64,000 nt of DNA from Mitsuaria sp. PDC51 (GTDB taxonomy: Bacteria; Pseudomonadota; Gammaproteobacteria; Burkholderiales; Burkholderiaceae_C). The notes beneath the pieces were generated by a model. It ran no database searches and was not told the DNA's origin. It was given only the letters and a program-made list of their open reading frames with translations. The position numbers and the translations under genes were made by a program. Shown one piece after another: positions 47,276 to 60,200 of the stretch; position 1 is the stretch's first letter; each line of letters opens with the position of its first letter. The DNA is taken from assembly GCF_900113225.1 (NCBI RefSeq), contig NZ_FOZE01000002.1:1922001-1986000 (forward strand), given 5' to 3'.

Positions 47276-48523
47276 TCACTTGAAGAACCAGTAGCCCACC
47301 AGGATCGCGCCGACCAGGCCCACCGCGTCCGCGATCAGGCCGCAGCTCAGCGCATAACGCGTCTTCTTGATGTTGACGCTGCCGAAGTAGACGGCCAGCA
47401 CGTAGAAGGTCGTCTCGGTCGAGCCCTGGATGATCGCGGCCAGCTTGCCCTCGAAGCTGTCCACGCCATAGGTCTTGAGCACGTCCACCATCAGGCCGCG
47501 CGCGCCGCTGCCCGACAGTGTCTTCATCAGCCCGACCGGCAGCGCCGGCACGAAGTCGGTGGGCAGGCCCAGTGCCGCCACGCCCGCGGCGATGCCCTGG
47601 ACGACGAAGTCCATGCAGCCCGTCGTGCGGAACACCGAGATCGCCACCAGGATCGCGATCAGGTAGGGAATGATCTGGACCGCGACGCCGAAGCCTTCCT
47701 TGGCGCCCTCGACGAAAGCCTCGTAGACGTTGACGCGGCGCCAGGCGCCGACCGCGATGAACATCACGATGATGCTCAGGATCACGCCGCTGCCCAGCAG
47801 CCCGATGTACTGCGACATTACCTCCGGCGGATAGCTGTGCAGCCAGCCGAAGACGGCGGCCATGATCGCGATGAAGCCGCCGACGAACACCAGCACCGGC
47901 GCGCTGAACAGGTTGATGCGCTGCACCCATGCCACCGCGACCAAGCCCGACATGAAGGAGATGAAGGTCGCGATCAGCGTGGGCAGGAAGATGTCCGCGG
48001 CGTTGAAGCCGACCAGGCCCTGGTCCACCGCCATCGCCTGGCGGATCGCGATCACCGAGGTCGGGATCAGCGTGATGCCGGCGGTGTTCAGCACCAGGAA
48101 CATGATCATCGCGTTCGACGCGGTGTCCTTCCGCGGATTCAGCTCCTGCAGCTCCTTCATCGCCTTGAGCCCGAGCGGCGTGGCGGCGTTGTCCAGCCCG
48201 AGCATGTTGGCCGAGAAGTTCATCACCATCGAGCCGCCGGCCGGATGGCCGCGCGGCACCTCGGGGAAGATCCTCGCGAAGAACGGTCCCATCGCGCGGG
48301 CGAAGAGCTGAATCACGCCGGCGGTCTCGCCGACCTTCATCAGGCCCAGCCACAGGCTCATCACGCCGACCAGGCCGAGCGAGATGTCGAAGCCGGTCTT
48401 GGCGGTGTCGAAGATGCCGGTCAGCACCTGCGTGAAGATGGTCAGGTCGCCCTGGAACAGCCGCGCCAGCGCGACCGCGAAGCCGATCAGGAAGAACCCG
48501 ATCCAGATGAAGTTCAGCACCAT
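47276..48523 (-). CDS. Fused SpmA-SpmB nucleoside-recognition membrane protein
   Basis: A 415-residue membrane protein. The first half matches SpmA (MVLNFIWIGFFLIGF, SANMLGLDNAATPLGLKAM) and the second half SpmB (APVLVFVGGF to IQGSTETTFYVLAVYFGSVN), each with a gate/nucleoside-recognition domain. The two are separate spore-maturation genes in Bacillus, but fused forms are common in non-sporulating proteobacteria, where the transport role is unknown. Convergent with the diguanylate cyclase gene, 19 bases apart. Confidence 0.92.
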   Translation of the reverse strand: MVLNFIWIGFFLIGFAVALARLFQGDLTIFTQVLTGIFDTAKTGFDISLGLVGVMSLWLGLMKVGETAGVIQLFARAMGPFFARIFPEVPRGHPAGGSMVMNFSANMLGLDNAATPLGLKAMKELQELNPRKDTASNAMIMFLVLNTAGITLIPTSVIAIRQAMAVDQGLVGFNAADIFLPTLIATFISFMSGLVAVAWVQRINLFSAPVLVFVGGFIAIMAAVFGWLHSYPPEVMSQYIGLLGSGVILSIIVMFIAVGAWRRVNVYEAFVEGAKEGFGVAVQIIPYLIAILVAISVFRTTGCMDFVVQGIAAGVAALGLPTDFVPALPVGLMKTLSGSGARGLMVDVLKTYGVDSFEGKLAAIIQGSTETTFYVLAVYFGSVNIKKTRYALSCGLIADAVGLVGAILVGYWFFK

Positions 48524-48630
48524 GGGCGCGGATTATTCCGGGCCGCGGCGATGCCGTGCGCTGCGCACGCCCGGTGTTGCGGGAATGCGAGCATCACGAT
48601 CTGGCGGGCGGCCATAACCGGCCGCGGGGC

Positions 48631-49619
48631 CTAGCCTTCCTCCAGGAAGCGGTCCCGCACCTCCAGCACCTGCGGCAGCACGCCGATGAACAGCTCCACC
48701 AGCGCCGGATCGAAGTGTCGGCCGGCCTGCGCGCGCAGGTGCGCCACCGCCTGCTCCACCGGCCAGGCCGGCTTGTAGGGGCGGATGCTGGTCAGCGCGT
48801 CGAAGACGTCGGCGATCGCGACGATGCGGGCGTCCTGCGGGATGGACTCCCCGGCCAGGCCCTCGGGATAACCGCTGCCGTCCCATTTCTCGTGATGGGC
48901 CAGCGCGATGCGCCGCGCCATGCCGAGCAGGCCGGTCGCCTGATCGCCCAGGATCTCGGCGCCGATGGCCGGATGGCGGCGCATCACCATCCATTCCGCC
49001 TCGGTCAGCGGACCCGGCTTCTGCAGGATCGCGTCCGGGATGCCGAGCTTGCCGACGTCATGCATGGGCGCGGCATGCAGCAGGTCGTCGGCGTCCTGGT
49101 CGGTCCAGCCGGCCGCCAGCGCCAGCAGCTGGGCGTAGTGGCTCATCCGCACGACGTGCCAGCCGGTCTCGTTGTCCTTGTACTCGGCGGCGCGGCCCAG
49201 GCGCTGCACGATCTGCAGCCGGGTCTCGCGCAGTTCGTCCGCGCGCACCAGCGACAGGTGGGTCCGCACCCGCGCCCGCACCACCGGCGGGCTGACCGGC
49301 TTGGTGATGTAGTCGACCGCGCCGGCCTCGAAGCCCTCGGTCTCGTCGCTGGTGTCGGCCAGCGCGGTGACGAAGATCACCGGCGTGCGCCGCGTCGCCG
49401 GCTGCGACTTGAGCACGCGGCAGACATCCAGCCCGGAGAGCCCCGGCATCATGATGTCCAGCAGGATCAGCTGCGGCGCCTCGCTCTTCGCGAGCTCCAG
49501 GGCCTTCTGGCCGTCGCGGGCGAACAGCAGCCGGTAGTCGTCCTGCAGCACATGCCGCAGGACCTGCAGGTTGGCGGGCTCGTCGTCGACGAGCAGCAGC
49601 TTGGGACGGTGATCGGCGT

Positions 49620-49623
<4 letters not shown>
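48631..49623 (-). CDS. HD-GYP response regulator (cyclic-di-GMP phosphodiesterase)
   Basis: A 330-residue protein: receiver domain (acid pair in LLVDDEP, phospho-Asp in LILLDIMMPGLSG, Lys in YITKPVSPP) and a HD-GYP hydrolase domain with H-D (HDVGKLGIPD), HH-E (AHHEKWDGSGYPEGL) and later metal ligands. It should hydrolyse cyclic-di-GMP when phosphorylated. The start is GTG at 49623, overlapping the upstream MHYT kinase stop as GTGA, so translation is coupled and the kinase is the likely phosphodonor. Confidence 0.93.
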
Positions 49624-52706
<3,083 letters not shown>

Positions 52707-52820
52707 GGACGGGCGAGGAGCGGCATCCTGGCGGCGCCATTCCGAGGGACAAGGGAGGAGGCCGCCATGGTGCCAAGAAGCCGGGACGGCGGCCCGGCAC
52801 AAATCCTCGATATCCAGCGC

Positions 52821-52853
52821 CCAAATGAAAGCGCCCCGCGATCGCGGGGCGCT
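52821..52853 (-). terminator. Rho-independent terminator of the metNIQ operon
   Basis: A perfect 24-base palindrome (AGCGCCCCGCGATCGCGGGG, 52830-52853) lies 31 bases after the metQ stop. On the minus strand it is followed by a T-rich stretch (TTTCATTTGG). Confidence 0.8.
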
Positions 52854-52883
52854 GTACGGAAACAAGCCCGGCCGCAGCCGTCG

Positions 52884-53666
52884 TCAGAAGGCGGGCACCA
52901 CCGCACCTTTGTATTGGGTCTGGATGAAGCGCTTGACGGCCTCGCTCTGCAGCGCGGCGGCCAGCTTCTTCACCGCGGGAGCGTTCTGGTTGTCGTCGCG
53001 GGTGACCAGCCAGTTGGCGTAGGGCGACTCGCCGCCCTCGATCGCCAGCGCGTCCTTGGCCGGGTTCAGCTTCGCCTCCAGCGCGTAGTTCGTGTTGATC
53101 AGCGCCAGGTCCACCTGCGGCAGGATGCGCGGCAGCGTGGCGGCCTCGATCTCACGGAACTTCAGCTTCTTGGGGTTGTCGGCGATGTCCTTGGTCGTCG
53201 CCAGGATGTTGGCCTTGTCCTTGAGCTTGATCACGCCGGCCTTGTCCAGCAGCAGCAGCGCGCGGCCGCCGTTGGTCGGGTCGTTGGGGATCGCGACGGT
53301 GCCGCCCTCGGGCAGCGCGGCCAGCGTCTTGTGCTTGGTCGAATACGCGCCGAACGGCTCCACATGCACCGCCGCGACGGCCACCAGCCGCGTGCCCTTG
53401 CCCTTGTTGAACTCGTTCAGGTAGGGCTTGTGCTGGAAGAAATTGGCGTCCAGGCGCTTCTCGGCCACCTGCACGTTGGGCTGGACGTAGTCGGTGAAGA
53501 CCTTGACCTCGAGCTCCACGCCCTGCTTGGCCAGCTCCGGCTTGACCAGGTTCAGAATCTCGGCGTGCGGCACCGCGGTGGCGGCGACGCTCAGCTTCTC
53601 GGCGGAGGCGGTGCCGGCGGTGACCAGCGACAGGGCCGCGACGGTGGCGGCGAACAGCTTCTTCAT
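52884..53666 (-). CDS. metQ: Methionine ABC transporter substrate-binding protein
   Basis: A 260-residue MetQ/NlpA-type binding protein. It has a Sec signal (cleaved near ASA, residue 22) with no lipobox cysteine, so it is probably soluble in the periplasm rather than a lipoprotein as in E. coli. Family marks: VAATAVPHAEILN, FTDYVQPNVQV, DANFFQHKPYL and AIPNDPTNGGRALLLL. It delivers D- or L-methionine (possibly a related compound) to MetNI. AGAGGAG upstream of the ATG; it is the third gene of metNIQ. Confidence 0.93.
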   Translation of the reverse strand: MKKLFAATVAALSLVTAGTASAEKLSVAATAVPHAEILNLVKPELAKQGVELEVKVFTDYVQPNVQVAEKRLDANFFQHKPYLNEFNKGKGTRLVAVAAVHVEPFGAYSTKHKTLAALPEGGTVAIPNDPTNGGRALLLLDKAGVIKLKDKANILATTKDIADNPKKLKFREIEAATLPRILPQVDLALINTNYALEAKLNPAKDALAIEGGESPYANWLVTRDDNQNAPAVKKLAAALQSEAVKRFIQTQYKGAVVPAF

Positions 53667-53761
53667 GCTTGCAAACTCCTCTGAGGAACGATGCCGCTCG
53701 CCTGCTTGGGGCGATCGGCGCTGAAAAGGGGGAGGCGGGGTCTGGTCGATGCCGGACGGGC

Positions 53762-54445
53762 TCAGCGGTGCGACACGCGGGTCACCAGCCAGTCGCCCAG
53801 CATCTGCAGCAGTTGCACCAGCACCAGCAGCAGCACCACGGTCACGACCATGACCTCGGTCTGGAAACGCTGGTAGCCGAAGCGGATCGCCAGGTCGCCC
53901 AGGCCGCCGCCGCCGATGACGCCCGACATGGCCGTGTAGCCGACCAGCGTGATCGCGGTGACGGTGAGCGCCGAGACGATGCCGGGCAGCGCCTCGGGCA
54001 GCAGCGCCTGGACGACGATCTGGCGGGTGCTGGCACCCATGGCCAGGCCGGCCTCGACGATGCCGCGGTCGACGCCGCGCAGCGCGGTTTCCACCAGCCG
54101 CGCCAGGAAGGGCGTCGCGCCCACGACCAGCGGCGGGATCGCGCCGGCCACGCCCAGCGAGGTGCCGGTCACCAGCAGCGTGAACGGGATCAGCACGATC
54201 AGCAGGATCACGAACGGCAGCGAGCGCAGCACGTTCACCACCAGCGACAGCAGCGCGTACAGCCGGGGCGAGGACACCAGCCGGCCACGGTCGAACAGGT
54301 ACAGGGCGATGCCCAGCGGCAGGCCCAGCAGCGCGGTGAAGAGCAGCGAACCGCCCAGCATCAGCAGCGTGTCGCCGCCGGCGGTGGCGATCTCGGGCCA
54401 GTCGATGGTCCGCAGGGTCTCGATCAGGGAGGGCGTGAGGCTCAT
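53762..54445 (-). CDS. metI: Methionine ABC transporter permease
   Basis: A 227-residue permease with 5-6 helices and the ABC permease loop (PLVVGATPFLARLVETALR and GIVEAGLAMGASTRQIVVQALLPEALP). The ATG overlaps the metN stop as ATGA, so the two are coupled. Longer readings of the frame into metN are not credible. It forms the channel with MetN. Confidence 0.95.
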   Translation of the reverse strand: MSLTPSLIETLRTIDWPEIATAGGDTLLMLGGSLLFTALLGLPLGIALYLFDRGRLVSSPRLYALLSLVVNVLRSLPFVILLIVLIPFTLLVTGTSLGVAGAIPPLVVGATPFLARLVETALRGVDRGIVEAGLAMGASTRQIVVQALLPEALPGIVSALTVTAITLVGYTAMSGVIGGGGLGDLAIRFGYQRFQTEVMVVTVVLLLVLVQLLQMLGDWLVTRVSHR

Positions 54446-55506
54446 GCGCGCAGCTCCTCGACCTGCACGCCGCGCTCGGCCAGCAGCTGGCGGGCGGCCT
54501 GGCGATCGCCGCCGCTGACGGCGATGGTCAGCTGGCCGTAGGGCTGCCGCTTGATGCGGTCGATGCGGCCGGCCAGGATGCCGAAGTCCAGGTTCGCGCG
54601 CCGGGCGACCTCGCCCAGCAGCGGCTCGTAGGTGCGCTCGCCGAAGAAGGTCAGGCGCCACAGGCTGCCGGCGACATGCGCGTAGTCGTCGCGCTGCTCG
54701 CCTTCGTCGACATGCTCGGCCGCGAGCACGAAACGCCGCGCCGTGTCCGAGCGCGGATGCAGGAAGACCTGCGCCACCGGGCCCAGTTCGACGATGCGGC
54801 CGCCTTCCAGCACCGCGACGCGGTCGCAGACGCGGCGTACCACGTCCATCTCGTGGGTGATCAGCACGATGCTCAGCTTCAGCTCCTCGTTGAGCTCGGC
54901 GAGCAGGTCCAGGATCGAGCGGGTGGTTTCGGGGTCGAGGGCGCTGGTGGCCTCGTCGCAGAGCAGCACCTGCGGGTCCAGCGCCAGTGCGCGGGCGATG
55001 CCGACGCGCTGTTTCTGGCCGCCGGAGAGCTGGGCCGGATACTTGTCCGCCTGGTCGGACAAGCCGACGCGGGCGAGCAGCTGCTGGACGCGCGGCGCCA
55101 TGCGCGCGGCCTCCCAGCCGGCGATGCGCAGCGGCCAGGCCACGTTCTGCGCGACGGTGCGCGAGCTCAGCAGGTTGAAGTGCTGGAAGATCATCGCGAT
55201 CTTCTGGCGGGCGGCGCGCAGGCCGGCCGCGTCCAGCGCCTGCAGGTCCTGGCCGGCCACCACCACGCGGCCGCTGTCCGGGCGCTCCAGCAGGTTGATC
55301 ACCCGCAGCAGCGTGCTCTTGCCGGCGCCCGAGGCGCCGATGATCCCGAACACTTCTCCCGGTTCCACCCGAAGGTCGATACCCTGGAGCGCCGCCACGC
55401 GGCGCCCCTCGACCTCATAGGATTTGTGCAGCTGTTGGAGTTCGATCACGGACGAAAGACGGACGCTCGCGCCAGCTGGCCGCCGTTCGGGACCTTTTGC
55501 CGGCAT
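54442..55506 (-). CDS. metN: Methionine ABC transporter ATP-binding protein
   Basis: A 354-residue ATPase with Walker A GASGAGKS, Q-loop FQHFNLLSS, LSGGQKQRVGIARALAL, Walker B VLLCDEATSALDPE and H-loop THEMD. The C-terminal NIL domain (about 275-345) is the methionine-binding regulatory domain that causes transinhibition by cytoplasmic methionine. Two starts are possible: ATG 55506 (weak ribosome site, adds 19 unmatched residues) and GTG 55449 (matches the usual MetN start). I give the ATG. First gene of metNIQ. Confidence 0.93.
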   Translation of the reverse strand: MPAKGPERRPAGASVRLSSVIELQQLHKSYEVEGRRVAALQGIDLRVEPGEVFGIIGASGAGKSTLLRVINLLERPDSGRVVVAGQDLQALDAAGLRAARQKIAMIFQHFNLLSSRTVAQNVAWPLRIAGWEAARMAPRVQQLLARVGLSDQADKYPAQLSGGQKQRVGIARALALDPQVLLCDEATSALDPETTRSILDLLAELNEELKLSIVLITHEMDVVRRVCDRVAVLEGGRIVELGPVAQVFLHPRSDTARRFVLAAEHVDEGEQRDDYAHVAGSLWRLTFFGERTYEPLLGEVARRANLDFGILAGRIDRIKRQPYGQLTIAVSGGDRQAARQLLAERGVQVEELRA

Positions 55507-55559
55507 GCGCCTTTTTGGGGCGGAAAGCCGTGATGCTTAGGGATAACCCGGCAGTTGGC

Positions 55560-55620
55560 AAGCAATCAATGCTTATATGCATATGCCGAGGTGGGAATTC
55601 CGCTGAATTCTTATATCGGG
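55560..55620. promoter_or_regulatory. AT-rich island upstream of metN
   Basis: In an otherwise very GC-rich window this stretch (AAGCAATCAATGCTTATATG, then GAATTCCGCTGAATTC) is AT-rich with nested short palindromes and a repeated GAATTC. It lies 60 to 115 bases upstream of metN and presumably holds the promoter and operator of the methionine importer. Confidence 0.45.
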
Positions 55621-55640
55621 AAGGCGGGGTTTCCGGTTGC

Positions 55641-56234
55641 TCAGACGGGGAGCGAAAGGGACGCGAGGTCGCGGATCAGGTCTGCGATGTTGTTGCGCAG
55701 CGCGGCTTCGGTGGCGATGCGCAACTGCTCCGACGGATTCAGGCTGTCGTCGACGCCCGCCTTCTGCGTCGTGCGCAGCGTGCGCTGGTAGAGCACCTTG
55801 CCGCCGCCGGCGGCGCGCTCCGTCAGCGTGTAGCGGACCGAGATCGCCACCTCCGGCAGCACCGGCACGTTGGGCTGCGCCAGCGCCAGCACCTCGACCT
55901 GCAGCTGGTAGCGCCCGGTGTCCGGCACGTCGGGCATGAGGCCCAGGCGCCGCAGCGATTCCTGGTAGGTCTGGTTCAGCGTCATCGCGTTGATGCGGCT
56001 GCCCCACCAGCGCGAGGTCTCCTGGCCGCCGCTCACCGGCAGCAGGTCGATGTTGCGCCGCAACTGCGGGCTCAACCAGGAGCGCAGCTGCAGCGACTCC
56101 ATGTCGGTCAGCGAGGACTCCAGCGGCCGCGCCGGCGTGCCGCAGCCCGCCAGCAGCGCGCAGGCCATGGCGGCCAGCAGCGCCGGCATGGAGCGAAGAG
56201 GACGGGCAGGGCGGCGGTCGATCATGCCGGGCAT
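55641..56234 (-). CDS. Putative outer-membrane lipoprotein of unknown function
   Basis: A 197-residue protein with a signal peptide ending in the lipobox LLAGC (Cys at about residue 31), so probably lipid-anchored. The mature part has conserved-looking LRSWLSPQLRRNIDLLP and LQVEVLALAQPNVPVLPEVA segments but I recognise no family. Start ATG 56234 has GGAGG five bases upstream; an internal ATG at 56225 is less well placed. It lies 133 bases after the nitrilase gene, on the same strand. Confidence 0.65.
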   Translation of the reverse strand: MPGMIDRRPARPLRSMPALLAAMACALLAGCGTPARPLESSLTDMESLQLRSWLSPQLRRNIDLLPVSGGQETSRWWGSRINAMTLNQTYQESLRRLGLMPDVPDTGRYQLQVEVLALAQPNVPVLPEVAISVRYTLTERAAGGGKVLYQRTLRTTQKAGVDDSLNPSEQLRIATEAALRNNIADLIRDLASLSLPV

Positions 56235-56367
56235 CTTGCCTCCAGGGAGCGGGCGCCGATCGCCCGATCTGAACCGGATTCCGGCGCCGGATCGCAGGAC
56301 CGGATCGCAGGGCCGGAACGCGGACGCGCTCGCGGACCTGCTCACGGAACGCGGCCGCGGCCGCGTC

Positions 56368-57243
56368 TCAGAGCCGACGGTGCTGCAGCGCCGGCAACTG
56401 CTCGCGCACCTGTGCGATGCGCGCCGGATCGAGGCGGGCGATCGCCAGGCCCTCGCCCTCGGGCAGGCAGGCCAGCACTTCGCCCCAGGGATCGACGATG
56501 AGGCTGTGGCCCCAGGTGCGGCGCCCGTTCTCGTGCGTGCCCCCCTGGGCCGCGGCGATGACGTAGGCCTGGTTCTCGACCGCGCGGGCGCGCAGCAGCA
56601 GCTCCCAATGCGCCTGGCCGGTGGTGTACGTGAAGGCCGCCGGCACGCTGATGAGGTCCAGCGGCCGCGGGCCGCCGAAGCTCATCGCGCGGAAGAGCTC
56701 CGGGAAGCGCAGGTCGTAGCAGATGGACAGGCCCACGCGCAGCGTGGGGCCGTCGGCGATCGGCGCGTCGAAGCTCACCGGCGCCTCGCCGGCCTGGAGC
56801 ACGCGGGCCTCGTCGTAGCGCTCGCGGCCGTTGTCGTAGCAGAAGAGGTGCAGCTTGTCGTAGCGCGCGGCCATCGTGCCGTCCGGCGCGAAGACGCAGG
56901 TGGTGTTGCGCACCCGCTCGGCGGGCAGGGCCGCGCCGTCGATCGCCATCGGCAAGGTGCCGCCGAGGATCCACACGCCATGCGCGCGCGCCGCCCGGCG
57001 CAGCGCGCCCTGGATCGGCGCGTCGACGTCCCCGGGCCGCTCGGCGTAGGGCAGCTTGTCGGTGTCCTTGTGGCCCATGAGGCAGAAGTACTCGGGCAGC
57101 GAGACCAGCCGCGCGCCCTGGCGCGCCGCCTCGCCGATCCAGTGGGCGGCGCGCTCGAGGTTCTCCTCCAGCCGCGGGCCGGAGACCATCTGGATCGCGG
57201 CGATCGTGACCGGCGGCGCCGCCTGCGGGGTCGAGGTGCTCAT
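56368..57243 (-). CDS. Carbon-nitrogen hydrolase (Nit-type amidase)
   Basis: A 291-residue nitrilase-superfamily enzyme with the catalytic triad Glu51 (LPEYF), Lys130 (YDKLHLF) and Cys175 (SICYDLRFPE). The sequence is of the Nit1/deaminated-glutathione amidase or omega-amidase group, which repairs deaminated metabolites. The ATG overlaps the yhdP stop as ATGA, so the genes are coupled. This gene pair is a conserved neighbourhood in betaproteobacteria, as far as I know. Confidence 0.9.
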   Translation of the reverse strand: MSTSTPQAAPPVTIAAIQMVSGPRLEENLERAAHWIGEAARQGARLVSLPEYFCLMGHKDTDKLPYAERPGDVDAPIQGALRRAARAHGVWILGGTLPMAIDGAALPAERVRNTTCVFAPDGTMAARYDKLHLFCYDNGRERYDEARVLQAGEAPVSFDAPIADGPTLRVGLSICYDLRFPELFRAMSFGGPRPLDLISVPAAFTYTTGQAHWELLLRARAVENQAYVIAAAQGGTHENGRRTWGHSLIVDPWGEVLACLPEGEGLAIARLDPARIAQVREQLPALQHRRL

Positions 57244-60200
57244 TGGACGGACTCTCCTTGCGCGGTGGTGGCGTTGTTGTAGCTGCCCTGCGGCTGCGCA
57301 CGGCGCGGCAACTGCTCGATGCGCGGATCGGACCAGGTGCCGGTGACGCGGAACTCCTCGGAGTTGGCCGCCGCCAGCGGCTTGCGCAGCAGCCACTGGG
57401 CCAGGAAGGCGCCCAGGCCGATGGCCGGATTCACCGCCGCGTAGGCGAGCGCCGCGCCGCCGGCATTGATCTCGGGCAGCACCAGGACATGCAGGTCCTG
57501 CGTCTCGGCGGCCAGGTCGGCGCTGCCTTCCATCAGCACCGCCGCCTGCAGGCCCTTCATGCGCAGGTTGTCGCTGCGCGCGACGCCCTTGGCGATGCGG
57601 ATGTCGCCGGTGACGTTGTCGAAGGCGAAACCTTCTGAGAAGACGTCGCGGAAGTCCAGCATCAGCCGCCGCGGGATGGATTGCAGGCTGAGCACGCCCA
57701 GCAGCCGGCCCACGCCGGGCTCGGCCTTGAGGAACTGCCCTGCTTCCATCGAGACGTTGAGCTGGCCGCTCATGCTGGCGTAATCCGGCGACAGCGGCGA
57801 GCCATTCCAGGCCACCTGACCGGTCAGCACACCCTTGCCGCCGCGCAGCACCTGGCCCTGGCCCAGGCGCTCCATCAGCTTGCCGCCATCGGCGACGTCG
57901 AGCTTCCAGTCGAGCTCGGTCCGGCGCGTCGGCAGGCCGGGCTCCGGCGCCCATTTGCCGGAGGCGCTCAGCGTCGCGTCGGCACTCTTGAGAACCAGGC
58001 GGTTGAGCTTCCAGTCGCGCGCGTCGCTCTGCTGCTGTGCGTCGATCTCGAGCCGGCCCAGGCGCTTGCCGCGCAGCTCGAAGTCCTCGACGACGATGTC
58101 CAGCGTCGGCACCGAGCGTGGCTGCTTGTCGAGCAGTTGCTCGACGCCGTCGACGTCGCTGCGCGGCACCGACAGCCGCGACAGCCGAGCGTAGACGCGG
58201 CCTGGGAGGTTGGGTTTGGCGGCGCGGACCTCGATCAGGCCGCTGAGCTGCTGCGCGTCCATCGATACCCGCCAGCCCGCGCCCGCGTCGTGCGAGACGC
58301 CGGCCGTGACGCCGTTGAGCGTGCGGCCCGACACCTGCAGCGTCTGCGCCTTGATCGTCAGCTGCGAGGGCGAGTAGCCGCCCTCCGGCGCGGCTTCGGC
58401 TTCGAAGCTGCCGGCGTCCTTGTCGCCGGTGAGGCCGGGCAGCGCGGTCTGCCAGGCGTCGGCATTGAACTGGTCGAAGCTGGCGCGCGCGATCACGCCC
58501 TGCGCGGGCAGCTCGGGCAGCTTCTCGCGCACCGCGATCGCACCGCGCAGCACCTTGGCCTCGTGCGTGACGTCGCGCTGGTAGAGCGCCTGGACCGGAC
58601 CCGCCTCGACGCGCAATTCATCGCGCAAGGCCGCGCCGGCCGGCGCCAGCGCCTTGGTGGCGATGCGCATCGGCCAAGCCTCCTCGGCCGCCTTGTGCAT
58701 CGGCGCCGGCAGGTTCACCGCGATGCCCTGCAACGGACTGGTCACCGCGATCTCGGTCTGCCCGTTCTTGAGCACGCCCAGCTCGAAGCGCACCGCGGCC
58801 TGGCCGGTCATCACCGACGCCGCTTGCTGCAGCCCCAGCTCCGGCGCATTGCGCAGCGCCTCGGCCGTGACCGTGCCTTGCGCGGCAAAGCGCATGGTGC
58901 CGTCGGGCAGGCTGCCGCCGTCGAAGCTGGCGTCGCCGCCCAGCACGCGCGCCTGGCCGCCGCGGATCTGCAGGCCCTTCTGGTCGAAGCTGACCTGCGC
59001 GCGGGCCTGGCCCAGCAGCGGCGTGTCGGGCCGAATGCGGACGTCGTTGCCGGTCAAGGTGACCAGGCCCTTGACCGTCGTGTCGTCGACATGCATCAGC
59101 GGCAGCCGCAGGTTGAGCTTCAGCGCCATCGGACCGGTCGCGGTGGTCGCGTCCAGCACGTGGCTGGTGAGCGCCGCCACCGGCGAGGCCTTCACGTAGC
59201 GCAGCGCGTCGGCGAGCGCCCCGCGCGCCTGGCCGTCGATCTCCAGCACCGGCGCGTGGTGGTACAGGTCGGCGATGGACCCTTGCACGTTGACCAGGTC
59301 CACGCCCATCAGCCGGGCCTTGGCGTTGCGGATGCTCATCGCGGCGCGGTCGAAGACCAGCTCGGCGTCGAGCTGCTCCATCGCCGGCCACGGCGACTGG
59401 AAGGCGGGCAGTTCGCCCTCGGCCGGATGGCTGGGCACGTAGGCCAACGTCAGGCCGCGGACCTGCCCCGACACCCGGAACTGCCCCTTGCTGCGCGGCG
59501 CGTCGAAGGGGAAGTCGATCAGGTCGCCCTGCAGGCGCACCTGGATGCGGTGCACCGTGCCGTCGCGGATGGCGTCGCGCACGTAGCGCCGCGCGTCGTG
59601 GCCCATCGAGGCCGGCAGATAGCGCAGCACGCGCGGGGCCCGGATCTCGTCGATGCGGCCGGTGAGGTCGAGGCGGCCGTGGTCATGCGGACGCTTGCCG
59701 TCACCGCTCTGCCAGCTGCCGTCGACTTCCGCGCGCAGGTCGTCGTTGCTGAAGTGCACGTCGCTGAACTGCACCGTCCAGCGCGTGGCGGGCTCGGCCG
59801 GCGCCGACGCGGCGGTGTCCACCGCCGAGGCCGCGGCCAGCGGACGTGTCACCGGGAGGGACAAGGGAGCGGGCGCCGGCGCGCGCTTGGCGCCACCGAC
59901 CGCCACCGGACGCTGGGCGCGCCACTGCACGCTGGCCTGCGCCTGCTTGAGCGGGACCGTCGCTTCCTCGAAGACGCCGGGCAGCGTCACCTCGCCGTCG
60001 GCCACGGCCAGGGTCGCACTGCCGCCCTGGTCGGTGGCTTCGAACTGCAGGTCGGCGCCGCGCACGCCGGGCCTTCCAGTCGGCGGCGAGGAGGCCGGAT
60101 CCGAGGGCGGCTCCGGCGTCGCGGCCGCCAGCTGCAAGCCCTGCAGCCGGCCCTTGGCGCGATAGCCGCGCGGCGCGTCGAGCGGGCCGTCCCAATGCAG

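Noticed and set aside
52830-52853. Perfect 24-base palindrome as an operator
   Set aside because: Its position after metQ and the T-rich flank on the minus strand fit a terminator better.
52707-52865. ATG start for the MHYT kinase at 52865
   Set aside because: It would lie upstream of the met terminator and encode the hairpin; family similarity starts near the GTG at 52706.
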